From assembly GCA_022494885.1 (NCBI GenBank), contig JAGVSM010000888.1, forward strand, positions 34,947 through 98,946: a stretch of 64,000 bases of DNA, in the 5' to 3' direction. The translations under genes and the position numbers were made by a program. Below, one piece after another: positions 46,096 to 56,748 of this stretch. This DNA is from Micrasema longulum (lineage: Eukaryota > Arthropoda > Insecta > Trichoptera > Brachycentridae). Position 1 is the stretch's first letter. Every line of letters begins with the position of its first letter. The notes beneath the pieces are model-generated. The model was not told where the DNA came from and made no database searches. It worked only from the letters and a program-made list of their open reading frames with translations.

Positions 46096-47104
46096 ATTTC
46101 GAGGTGATCAAATCGACTGACTTTGGATAAAACTTTTTACGCTTTTAACGTCTCGTTCGCATCCCTTAGTAATGCCGATGCAACCGTTTGACTGTAGACA
46201 TTTTTTACAAGAGGAACTTGTGCTCATATTTTTTCTCTGAATCCGGCCCTTCCACAATATTTTAGTCAATACGGAATGTTCGAAATATTGGGTTTTGTGT
46301 ATAATCAACACCTTTTGTTAGCGCCCCCAAAAGCCGGAGATTGCGTCGGATAACCGAACTAAATCATTATTTTAACACCTTTTTTTATTAAACCCTACAC
46401 TTAAATGGCGGCAAAACTAATTGGTGCCGAAAATGAAAGAATCGTTTTGAATATTCCCAAATGAAAAAATATTTCTCAGGTACTGATCTATATTGGAACA
46501 CGTGTTCTAGATACAAAACCTACCCACCTACCTACCACGATTTTGATTAATTAATAGGCAAAGCGAATTAATTGCCACATGATATTTAAATATTCGATTT
46601 AAATATTTTTAAAAACCGCTTCCGTGTTATTTATTTAAATAATGTTAAATATTTTATTTAAACTTAAATTATACCAGTCCTCACGAATAATAGGAGATAT
46701 GAGTGCGTATCAGATAGTTTTTTTTTTTTTAATGTAATGGCGAATTAATTTATCATTACATAAAAAAAAGTATATTAGATATGTAAAAATCTGCCATGAT
46801 TTTTCAACCATTCATTTTACTAATTTTATTTGACTTGCTTGTCTTGGGTCCAAGGTAAATATATCAAATTGAAAATTCGAAACAGCAAGTGTTTCGATAG
46901 TTAACTCAAATAATTTTTCATGCAATAGTTTTTTTTGTTTTGAGTTAGAGCAAAGTAAATAAAACGCAGCCTTGAAATATTTTCACTAGCGACATCTATG
47001 TATACAAATTTAAAGCGTATATGTTATAAAGCTTTTTACTACAAAACCTAGATGGTGTTAGACATGCTTATTTTCTATAAATTAATATTTCATGTGGCAA
47101 CAAT

Positions 47105-47330
47105 AACAAACATTACGCCGCACCGTTTCCCCGTAAGGGTAGGCAGAGAGGATAGAACGCCACGTCACTCTATCGTTGCATAAAGATCTCGGTTCCTCTA
47201 CATTTATACATCTTCTCATGCACGTGCGCCGATTATTCCGACTTTTGACATGTCCATCTTCAAGTATTTTTTGGATTTGGATATGCTATGTCTTTCTCGG
47301 TCTTCCAGTTGCAGTTGGTGGCAAATAAAC
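47105..47330 (-). pseudogene. LINE C-terminal fragment, second copy of the 22684 type
   Basis: GGCAGAGAGGATAGAACGCC, CACGTGCGCCGATTATTCCG and TCTTTCTCGGTCTTCC match 22706-22867 at high identity. Confidence 0.65.
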
Positions 47331-47561
47331 AATATAGTACAATATTATGTCAAACTCAATTAAGATAACATATTTGAAAACTAGTTTTGTTGTATTTTTT
47401 AAGGCTTTATTAAGTTTATAACATCCTGAGAACTAAAAAACCCATACATTTTTAATAACACTACATTTTATAGCAAAATTGATCTAAAACATGTTTTTTT
47501 TAATTGATTTGAAATATAAAATGCTTTTCGTTCATTTTATATCCTTGGGTAACTCATTGTA

Positions 47562-47990
47562 CAATGAGAAAGTTCAGTGCAACGGGAAATATGATACAAA
47601 AAATATTTCCTTACATGCAGTTAAAATTTAAACATTGGTAGCGCCAGGATTCTCTAAAATGTATGAAAAAAAAAGGTACTATTTTGAACGACGTCATTAG
47701 TTCTCCGAAATCAACCAATGACAGAGTGTTGTGATAAATTTCTGACTACTGAGAAACCAACCCACCAATCGGGACAACTCACCGTAAAGAACTTGTCACG
47801 TCGTAGGCGGATTAAATTCAATTGAAAAATCATAGCGCTGATAATACAATACATGAAAATATATATTATTTAATTTTCGCTTGCTTTGATGGAAAATTTT
47901 AATATAAATTCTCATGATGTTATAAACCAACTTAATTAATCCAAAACCATTAACACCAAAAAGAGACTGGTGTGAAGTGTTGGACACTGA
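47562..47990. mobile_element. Family F MITE, reverse orientation
   Basis: CAATGAGAAAGTTCAGTG at the left is the family right end reversed. CAACCAATGACAGAGTG and CACCAATCGGGAC hold the CCAAT boxes. The far end, GGACACTGAA, abuts a LINE. Confidence 0.7.
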
Positions 47991-48370
47991 ATTTGAAAAT
48001 GTGGTGTTATCGGCGAATGCTGCGGATTCCGTGGACAGCCAGTCCTAAATGTATATGTACTCCAGGAATAGACATACAAGAACGACAAACATCCATGTGG
48101 AGAAAAGAGTCCTGAAACTCTTTTGACATATTTCCAGAGGAGACTATGATAGTTTGGAGAAAACTATCCTTCTGGGAAGTGTCGAAGAGACAAAGTCCTT
48201 GATGACTGAATTATCAGAACTATCACTGAAAAATGTTAACAGAACAGTACAAGACTGTTCTAGATAGAAAGAGACTGTTCACAGACGAGCCATGCCTAGA
48301 GTCGGGCGTAATCAGTGTGATCACTATCCTCAGACATGAGGCACGGATTAAAGTGAAAGAGACAGAAATA
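47984..48370 (+). pseudogene. Decayed LINE C-terminus (RTE/endonuclease-RT type)
   Basis: MWCYRRMLRIPWTASP in one frame, then HISRGDYDSLEKTILLGSVE in another, are the classic FEMWCYRRML and RRDxxSLEKTILLG blocks. Frame breaks and stops make it a relic. Confidence 0.78.
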
Positions 48371-48435
48371 AAGCATCTGTTAATAGGTTGAGTATACATA
48401 TGTTTAGGTAGGTAGTCCGGTAGGTCAAAATAAAA

Positions 48436-48970
48436 CAGCGGAGAGACTATCACTCCCTCTCACTTCTGTTCACTGTATGTTATAGCCCCAACGCACCTAT
48501 ATACCTCCCTGAAAAATTTCAACGCTTATCAGTTCATGGTTCACCTCTTCGTTCTCAAAGCACCTTCTTTATAACCATCCTTTTTCCTTTCCTCCTTCTT
48601 TTTTTCATCTTTCTTCTCACACTCATATAGTGTCCATGCGGCTCGACTGCGGAATCATCTGCCATCCACTTTTAATGATGTTGTTACTACAGTTCGAATC
48701 GAGTTGTGATCCTGTGGCTAGTGTCTTGGACTCACGGGTCAAAGTTTTCTAATATTGAATTATTTGCAACTCGTTAAAAATGGCCCCAAAATGAAATATT
48801 TTGGTAAATCATAAGAACGCTAATATTTCTTTTCATAATAAAAAAAAAAAAATCTCTGTTTTAATCACGTCTAAAGAAACATCTACTTTCTCTTCCTTAA
48901 TCTCTTCTCCTTTCCTCTTTCCTCGTTATTCCCTTTCCTTATTGAGTAATAGTATTGATTTAAGGTAATT
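48436..48970 (+). mobile_element. Jockey-like LINE 3' end split by SINE D
   Basis: RRDYHSLSLLFTVCYSPNAP and IYLPEKFQRLS match the ORF end at 40835-41194. SINE D lies at 48700-48850; the 3' UTR resumes after it (AATCTCTGTTTTAATCACG..CTAAAGAAACATCT) and ends near 48970. Confidence 0.8.
48700..48850 (+). mobile_element. SINE D nested in a LINE
   Basis: CGAGTTGTGATCCTGTGGCT, GACTCACGGGTC and AACTCGTTAAAAATGGCCCC, then an A-run. The B box is deleted. Confidence 0.75.
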
Positions 48971-48993
48971 TATATACTCTCTCTCCGATGGCG

Positions 48994-49505
48994 CTACAGC
49001 CCATATCTAACTTTGGCCTCCTGCAACTTTCGCCTCCAACTTTGTTGGTCCTCAGCCGCCGTTTTCCAATTTGCCACCTGGATAAACTGTGCTGCATCCT
49101 TTCTCACTTCGTTCTCCCATCTCAGCCTGGGTCTTCCCACTAATCTCTTTCCTCCCGGGTGTCCGCACATTATTGTTTTAGGGACACGTAAGTCAGGCAT
49201 TCGCTGTACATGTCCAGCCCATCGTAATCTAAGCATTTTCATATGTGCCGAGATGCTCGGGGCCTGGTATATATTGAACAGTTCTTCGTTTTACCGAATG
49301 CGTCACTGATTATTCTCTCTGAGATTGGTCCGCAGATTCTTCTGAGTACTTTTCGCTCAAAAGTGTCCAGCATTTCAGCCATCTTTACTGTCAGTGTTAA
49401 CGCCTCACACCCATATGCCAATACAGTACGTAAAATTGTTTTGTATATGGTTATTTTGGTTTTCCTGTGGACGTTACGTGATCTGAACACTGGCAGCAAA
49501 GAAAA
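48994..49505 (-). pseudogene. LINE reverse-transcriptase C-terminus with one frameshift
   Basis: Two reverse-strand open frames meet near 49240: the first reads KTKITIYKTILRTVLAYGCE and MLDTFERKVLRRICGP, the second MLRLRWAGHVQRMPD, GRPRLRWENEVRKD and NWKTAAEDQQSWRRKL. Together they are the typical C-terminal region of a non-LTR element. A small indel at about 49240 breaks the frame; otherwise it is well kept, so a young insertion. Confidence 0.88.
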
Positions 49506-49959
49506 GTATGTTTAAACAAATTTATTAATTTATATACAAATACAGCTATTTCCATTTTTTGACATCATAAGCTTTTTTTACCATTCTTTTTTATTTTTTT
49601 ATTTAATATATTTTGTAGCTTGAATAATGTAAATAAAACTTGTATTTTATTGGTTAATTGGAAAAAATTTCCATTTGGCAATAAGATCGCTAATGTAAAA
49701 TTTACATTATGTACAAAAAGTTGAATAAATAAAAATAGGTAGATACTTAATAATAATAATCGTGGTTTATTAACACAAAATTACAATTTCTTTATCTACT
49801 ACATTCATACGTAGGTAATAGATTTCTCTGGATTATGTCTAGTCTGCTTATCTAGGTACAACCTGTTTTTAGGCAGACATTCTTTGCAAAAATAAACAAT
49901 AACATGTCTACCTACTAGTTAATTTATTAAAATTATAAAATATTTAAATATACCATTTA

Positions 49960-50200
49960 ATATTTTTGAATGTTTTTAAGTAAGTTTTTTAATTTTTCTC
50001 TACCTAAATCCAGTAACCATTTTTTTTACAAATTTATTTAATTGAATTCGGCTCATAGTTTTGCAATGTTCTGGTAACATTTTGAATATTTTGGGGCCCA
50101 GAAACCTGAAATTTCTTAAGCCGAATTCAGAGTATGTAGTAGACCCCATGACCCATCCTTTAGTTTGACTTCTGAAAATTAAATTTATTTATTGTAAGTA
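49960..50200 (-). pseudogene. LINE C-terminal relic
   Basis: The reverse strand reads SEFGLRNFRFLGPKIFKMLP and EHCKTMSRIQLNKFVKK, similar to the last block of jockey/CR1-like ORFs (xLRNxxFLGPKxxNxLP). Confidence 0.5.
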
Positions 50201-50578
50201 TTCAAGATATTCTTGGCTGTACTGAAAAACAATAGTTTTTTTGTTCCCTCTCGTTTATTACCGGGTTCCATATATCTACATGTGTTATGATTACATTTGT
50301 GGCTTTAAAATAATTAGGCTTTTTATTTTAACGACATTGGATGACAGTTAAATACTTACTTACGCGTTTCTTATCCCCTGACCTTGGTGTTATCATGAAA
50401 ACTTCTCTTGTCAGAAATATGTTAATCCCTTCGTCAATAGTTCTCATGCTTCCATTTTTACAGCATCCATTCATTTATTGACACTACAAGTCGAGGCACG
50501 TACGAACTACATACAATTGCTGCCACCGCCGCGCTTGGCGCAGAGGCGGATTTGTTCTTTGATATAATTTAAATAACT

Positions 50579-50615
50579 TATAAAAAGACGAACAGTTCGT
50601 TATCAAAGCTTCAAC
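50579..50615 (+). promoter_or_regulatory. TATA-box-like core promoter candidate
   Basis: TATAAAAAG (50579-50587) is followed 26-34 bp later by TTATCAAAG and TTCAACG, with a GC-rich patch (CACCGCCGCGCTTGGCGCAG) at 50525-50550 upstream and ACGAACAGTTCGT between. No ORF follows beyond six codons, so the target, if any, is unknown. Confidence 0.25.
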
Positions 50616-51169
50616 GGACCCTACCTATCCCGATCGAATCTCCATTTTGCGAGGTTTACAGGACAGCAAAAATGAAGCTAAATATTTTTTAAGAATCAAT
50701 CATATACTGCAAAATCGCCAAACATGTATCAAGTGTTTATTAAAATACAATAGACGCGGCTAAGAAGTTCAGTGGTTTTTCATTCATTCTTTTATTGTTT
50801 ATAAAATCCCAATTATAGATTTTTATACAAAATTGTGAATATTTTTAAGAATTATAATTTAAAAAATGTTTAATCACATGTTACCGATGAAGATACTTCA
50901 ATTTTTAATACAAATATCCACATTTTCGTTTCGAAAAAGAAAATTCTGTAAGAAAATGAAAAATTTAAGAACTTTTGTGTATAACCTGTAAATAAACATG
51001 TTTGAAAAATAAATATCCAATTATTTATACGGAAAATGCAAACGCAAACGGAAAATTTTACTTTACTGACGATAGAGATATATCACTTTTTTACATTTTT
51101 AAACTAATAAAAGTCTTAAGAATTTTTATTTTTATTTTTATTTTAAAAAATTTTTAAGCTAATAAGCGG

Positions 51170-51290
51170 AATGGGGAATGTTGTAAAAAACGTAAAGTGG
51201 CCACTCAACCCAGCCAATGACAGGTCATAAGCCCTGTAAACGCTCGAATATCGATAATCCTGAATTTGAAAAAAATCTACCTCATCTCTG
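51170..51290 (-). mobile_element. Family E MITE fragment
   Basis: GCGGAATGGGGAATGTTGTA and AACCCAGCCAATGACAGGTC, CATAAGCCCTGTAAACGCTC. Confidence 0.65.
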
Positions 51291-51329
51291 TAGGAATATT
51301 GATAAAAAAAAAAACTAATAAAAGTCTAT

Positions 51330-51706
51330 GAAATACTGTCCAGTTGAAATTAAATTTTTGCTAATTATTAGTAGCATAAAAAATGTTTTTAAATTTGTAA
51401 TTTTGAATTCCCGCAAAAACGGTTATTTCATTCGCCACGCCTCTAATACGTCACAATTCATGTTTATTTGTTCCTGCCCATTCGAATTTGTTTAGAACAT
51501 TGTCACGAATCTTGACATCACAACCGCCAAGGCCAAACATGTCTCGTTTTTCTAGCAAATTATTTTTATTAAATTCCTTTTTTATGTATGAAAACATTTC
51601 TCCACAATATCCAAATTGATTTTGAAAATACAATTAATGATTCTTAATCCATTTCACATATGTTTATCGGTATTCGTAGTGTGTGATATTTCCCTATTGA
51701 AGATAA
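51330..51706. mobile_element. Family G element, second copy
   Basis: TACTGTCCAGTTGAAATTAA, GAATTCCCGCAAAAACGGTT, GTCACGAATCTTGACATCAC and GTGTGATATTTCCC align with 45770-46095. Its left TIR was not found. Confidence 0.65.
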
Positions 51707-51899
51707 CTTTGTTAACTTCCCATTGTAATATGGGCCCTTGTGGCGGATGGGCTTGACCGAGTAATAATTCTGTTGTTACTCTAAGGACTTGACCATTCGA
51801 ATCTAGTTGTGTTCAATAAATTCGTATGTGGTGAAAAGGTATATTTAAAAAAAATCATGTCAATCCAAAGAACAACTCCGAAACAACATCCAGTATAAT

Positions 51900-52270
51900 T
51901 ATGAAGTTCAGCTCTACGGGAAATTAAATACAAAAATGTTTTCAAGTTCTGTAAAAAATAGAGCATTTAATTGTCAGGCGAAATTTCTCGAAAATGTCTA
52001 TGATAAAAATGAACCACTTTGAACTTCACAAGTTCTAACGAATCAATTAATGATAGAGTATTGTGAAAGATTTACGGTTTATGGAAAGCCAACTCACCAA
52101 TCAGCAGAACTCAATGATGAGAACTTGTAACATAACTGGCTGAATAATTTCAAAACTTAAAAAATCGTAGCGCTGATAATACAATTCATAAATTATTTTT
52201 TTTAATTTTCTGATTTAGTTTGATAGTCTTTCAACAAATAATAAAAAAAACCTCTGAATTTTCTTATTGA
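51900..52270. mobile_element. Family F MITE, reverse orientation, diverged
   Basis: TATGAAGTTCAGCTCTACGG at one end, CACCAATCAGCAGAACTC inside, and TCTGAATTTTCTTATTGA at the other. Confidence 0.65.
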
Positions 52271-54439
52271 GCAACAATTATTTACCATTCTGTCCGAGTT
52301 TTAGTTTTACGTCTTTAAAACAGCGTTCATTAATTTACATACATACATAAAAATACATCATTATGGTAACTCATTACCTACATCTACAGACTCTTCAATC
52401 GAAAGTGTGTTTTTTTTTATCTTTAGATCAGGTTTTGAACTTGGGACCGAATGATTAATTTTATGCAATGTGATTCAATATAATATCCAACGTTGGTCAC
52501 TGTTACTATAATAAAATGGTTTTATATCATTGTCGCTTCGTATTTATTGTAATAATCTTATCCAAAAACTAGTTCTATAACTTAATGTTTGTAACAAATA
52601 AATTATATTTACTTGTAAAGCAAATGTATGTACCAATAAATCAAATAATGAAACATAAAATTTTCCGTTCATCATATTATCTGCTGAAAAAATATGCTTT
52701 TTTTACATTACTCGTATTGATTGCCAAATCACCGGCGATATTTACAATATTTGATATAAAAAAGGATTTTCCATGGTGCGTAATTAAATATCCCAACATC
52801 ATAATATTTTCAAATACCTACCCAAGAACCCTAGCAAACATTGCACTGAACATGCAGCTAGCAATACAAACACGTAATACTAAGATGCGTTAGGTAGATA
52901 ACAAAAAGTGTCAGAATTACAACAATAATTCATAAATGATTAGTTTTAATTCTAGTGTAAATCGTGTCACGACTTGACTTAGTATTGTTTATTTGCTGAT
53001 AGTAAATAAATGGAATTCAATCCATTTGTTGATTATTTTATACCTGGTGTAAATGTGATCAAAAGATTTTTGGTAAGTATAATCAACTTCGTAACTGTTA
53101 CATTGATAGAGATCGAGAACCCCTTTGGAAATGTTATTGTCTTATTATGTTTAGATTTGTTAGTTTTTACAATAACCTTATTACATTGGCATAATAATTA
53201 GGTCCCAGATAAGTAAATGCAAGCCCGTTTAAGGAGCATGCCTTTCTTTATAAAGTTATATCTGAGAACCCCACCAAACAACGCCAAACGTTAAAAGTTC
53301 AAAAATAAATATAAATTCATTTTTACTGTAAAAAAATCATACCACACTATCGCGCCTTTGCTGAATACTCAAGTGGTTGGTTTAGGACGTTTAAGTGACC
53401 ACTTTACACATTATGTAAGCAATTCTTGTATTTTTCCATCTATCGATGTTTTTTTGGAGTAAAAAAACTGAAATTTCAATTTTGTAACACTCATACAAAT
53501 TACATCACCAGCACCACAACGCCTGTAAATAATGTTCAATATTTATGTTTTTTCTAATATCAGTTGGTAAAAAAATATCTTACGTCGAAGTATTAAATAA
53601 GGACTTAAAAAATAGGAACCAAAAACATTTTTTTTTTAATTTTTCAACATACAAAAAAAACGAATCACTATTTTTAGTTTTTTTAATAATAGTCCTTATT
53701 AAAAAAAAACTGTATGCCTTTTCGATGCCAGTAAAATTTTACAGCAAGTTTTCGCTTATCATAAGAGTATTAGGTACCTACCGTTTAATATTTTAAACCA
53801 TTAAATGCTATGGTAAATAATATTGTAAATTCGCAATAAATTAATTAAACATATGTAATTGGATCTACATTTTGGTGTGGGTAATCAATATGTTCTTTTC
53901 TGTAAAATTTGTTGATTCAGGTAAAATGTGTTTAAATTTTTTAAATCTGAAATGCACTGAAATAAATTGATTTCCATTTTTTGTTTTACGAAATTACGAA
54001 CTAACATTAATTCAAAAACATTTCTTATGTGCTAATGAATAATATTTATTTAACAAGAAGGTTTCTTGTTCATTGTGAACTAAGAATCCTACAATCGCCA
54101 CATATTAATATCTAGAGAGAAATAAAGAACTCTTTTAAATAACAATTAAGAAAGTATAAAGGATTTAGTGGGCTTATAATGATAATTGTTTTGTCGGCTG
54201 GTTTAGGTGATAACTTATAACATCCAGTAGCATTTACCATTCTGCCCGCGTTAAAAAATTCTTAGTTTTTATTTTTTTTGCACTGTAAAAAAGCCGAAAC
54301 CTTTATGTAAATGACAGTTTAATCAAGTACCTACATGTCTAGAAATATTACCCCTATTTAAAGTATTGTTAGAGTCTATCTAAATATTTGTAGACAAAAA
54401 CTGATTTCAAACCCCTTAGTAGTTTTTTTTATATTTATA
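52271..54439. other. Intergenic, mostly anonymous
   Basis: Decayed family E pieces may lie at 53370-53480 and 54150-54320 (GTGGCCACTTT-like, CATTTACCATTCTGCCC). The 102-codon + frame at 52585-52893 has no recognised motif. Confidence 0.35.
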
Positions 54440-54795
54440 TATTACAACAGAGATGAAGAACATTTTATAGAAGGGAATATAGAAGTCTACAGGGGTTATG
54501 TGACCTGTGATTGGCTTGTTTAAGTGCCAGCGGATGGAAAATCAGAATTCACCATTCTGATTTTCCATCTGGCCTTTATGAAGTTAAAGAGCTGAAATCA
54601 TTATTGATGGGGGTGACATTCTAATCGAATCATTATACCTACATTCTAGGCATAGTGATTCGATTTTATACTTCTTCTTGAACAAGCTGATTTTATCAAC
54701 AATATTTTAAGTCTAAGGTCATAAGCCCTGTAAATGCCTAGACTTCTATATTATCGTCTGTAAAATGTTCTTAATCTCTGTTGTAATATATTAGT
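54440..54795. mobile_element. Family E MITE, full length with about 70 bp TIRs
   Basis: ATATTACAACAGAGATGAAG on the left mirrors CTTAATCTCTGTTGTAATAT on the right, and AGAAGTCTACAGGGG mirrors the CCCTGTAAATGCCTAGACTTC region. A local repeat of CAGAATTCACCATTCTG sits near 54542-54560. Confidence 0.85.
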
Positions 54796-54813
54796 ATTGT
54801 GAGATGATTTGAA

Positions 54814-54970
54814 ACGGGTTGTGGTCCCGTGATATAGTCGTGGATCAGAAGTCCGAAGTTCGAATCTCGTTCTACAATAACTTTGTTTATTTTTTAACAA
54901 AGTTACTTACAACTAGCTGAAAAGAGCCGTGAAATTGAAACATTCAAATAAATAATATCAAGAAAGCATT
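54814..54970 (+). mobile_element. SINE D, inserted next to a family E MITE
   Basis: CGGGTTGTGGTCCCGTGATA, AGTTCGAATCTCGTTCTAC and AGTTACTTACAACTAGCTG, then a T-run. Confidence 0.72.
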
Positions 54971-56638
54971 TTTTTTTTTAATCCGGACCTTATTTTCTCA
55001 AGATAAAGCACGTATAGAAAACCAATGAAATCTTCAATGTACTAAACATTTTTAGTTCTAGTTAGCATTCTCCGTATCGTTCAGCTACGCTGATAAGATC
55101 AATCTTTAATTGTATATTGAAGAGAAATATAATTACTCCGTTTGCGGTATGTAAATTTGTTTATTCTAAGTACCTTTGCAGTTAATGCAAAAAAGTGAGT
55201 TAATATTTTATATTAACGAGTATGTAGCTATTTTAGACATCGTCCATAATATACACAAACTTCGTGTGATTATTCGATAAAGCATTGATCTTCCCGTGCA
55301 ATTTATTCTGTTCCGTTTTTATCGGATTTCAAATTTCACTTAAAGTTGTCGGCGAATTAAATAAATAATCTGGTACGAATATCAATCATTCAGTTATTTT
55401 TATAAGTCAAGAAAAAAAAACGACATTAAATTACAGTGCGTTTAAAAGGTTTTAATGCCATGTTGCCTGTTGGTGAACCACGTAAATATTCCGTTTTTGT
55501 TTGTGTGAGTACGAACTCTATAATATTTTATATGAAAACTTTATGTTGCACAAATATAAACACGGGTCATTTAAAATTTGAATGCATGGTACCTAAGCAG
55601 TATTATGTAAATTGTTCGTTTCAATCAGATTAGCTTCCCTCAGAATGAAACGCAATCAAAAAATATTTATTCAATTGCGTTACTGTAATTACAAAATCTG
55701 TGTATTTTAATGGCAATAATTATTTATTAATAAACACGGCACGTGGTGCCTCTTACTGTACAAAAAATACATTTTGTGTAGAAATAAACACTTTAATACA
55801 GTAGATAAAAGAGGAAAAAAAAAACATAAAAAGTTTACGTGTATTATTTCACAATGACTTTATTTGATGAACACGAAACATATTCTGTAAAAAAAAAAAG
55901 TCATTAAAAGGAAGAAAAAATAAAATAAAAAAAACATAAGGTACATGGAATATAAAAATTAAAATGTACGAAAAACGTTTTTTTTTAAAGTTATTTTAAA
56001 AAAAGGACAGATAGATATATCTTTAATCATAATTACATTGAACAAAAAATACAAAATTACAAAATCTAAGTTTGAGATAAAAAATGTTTTTTTTATGTTA
56101 AAAATAACAATAAAAAAACATGTAAAATATGTTCACTACAATATACATAAACTAGAAAAAAAATTAGGAGAAGGCAATTAAAATTTTACAAATATAGTTT
56201 AGGTACATGCCTATAGCTTGACAAATGTTACAGTTCACCATCTTTGAAATAATTAAAAAGAGTTGTTTTATATAAGCTATAAACTATATTATTAACTTCA
56301 AAAACACTATAATTAATGCACTTACATTTAAATTTAAATCAATAATAAGGAATTAAACCCAAACCAGCAGATTTTTAGTTTATGCATGGATATGATGTAA
56401 TTTATTTTTCAATTGATACTCTTGTCATCAAAAAATCTTTAGCGGTCGTACTTACGTCTCAAATTTACAACTGCAAAATATCACAATAGCGTTTTTCCGC
56501 TTACAAAAATATTTTACGGAATACGTGTGAAAAATAATAGCCATCATTAGCATATTTTAGTGTTGCAGTAATCAACGAGTGGTTCTCATTTGTGTATCTT
56601 TTTTGTTTAAAAATTGGTCGTTCTTACATGTTTTCAGC
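54971..56638. other. Intergenic up to the SLC36 gene
   Basis: 55800-56170 is very A-rich on the + strand. No exon or known repeat was seen; upstream UTR exons of the transporter could be hidden here. Confidence 0.35.
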
Positions 56639-56713
56639 TCTACAAAATACTCATACATTGGTTCAGTAGCTGCAGATATAAGTGATAGTAACAATTAATG
56701 TTGTTATTCTACG

Positions 56714-56748
56714 ATGAAGACGGACATAGAAAATAATTTCAGCTCAAC
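56714..56748 (+). CDS. SLC36 coding exon 1 (residues 1-12)
   Basis: The exon encodes MKTDIENNFSS and two bases of the next codon, then a strong donor GTGAGT. The start was chosen because it is the only ATG that joins exon 2 in frame (AC|G = Thr). An acceptor-like TTTTCAG at 56632-56638 suggests the exon may begin at 56639 with a UTR exon further upstream; a TTCAGT initiator at 56662-56667 is the alternative. Confidence 0.7.

Noticed and set aside
49013..49515. Two + strand frames of 90-98 codons
   Set aside because: They are the antisense of a clear LINE reverse-transcriptase C-terminus.
52585..52893. 102-codon + strand open frame
   Set aside because: No recognisable domain; composition matches the AT-rich background.
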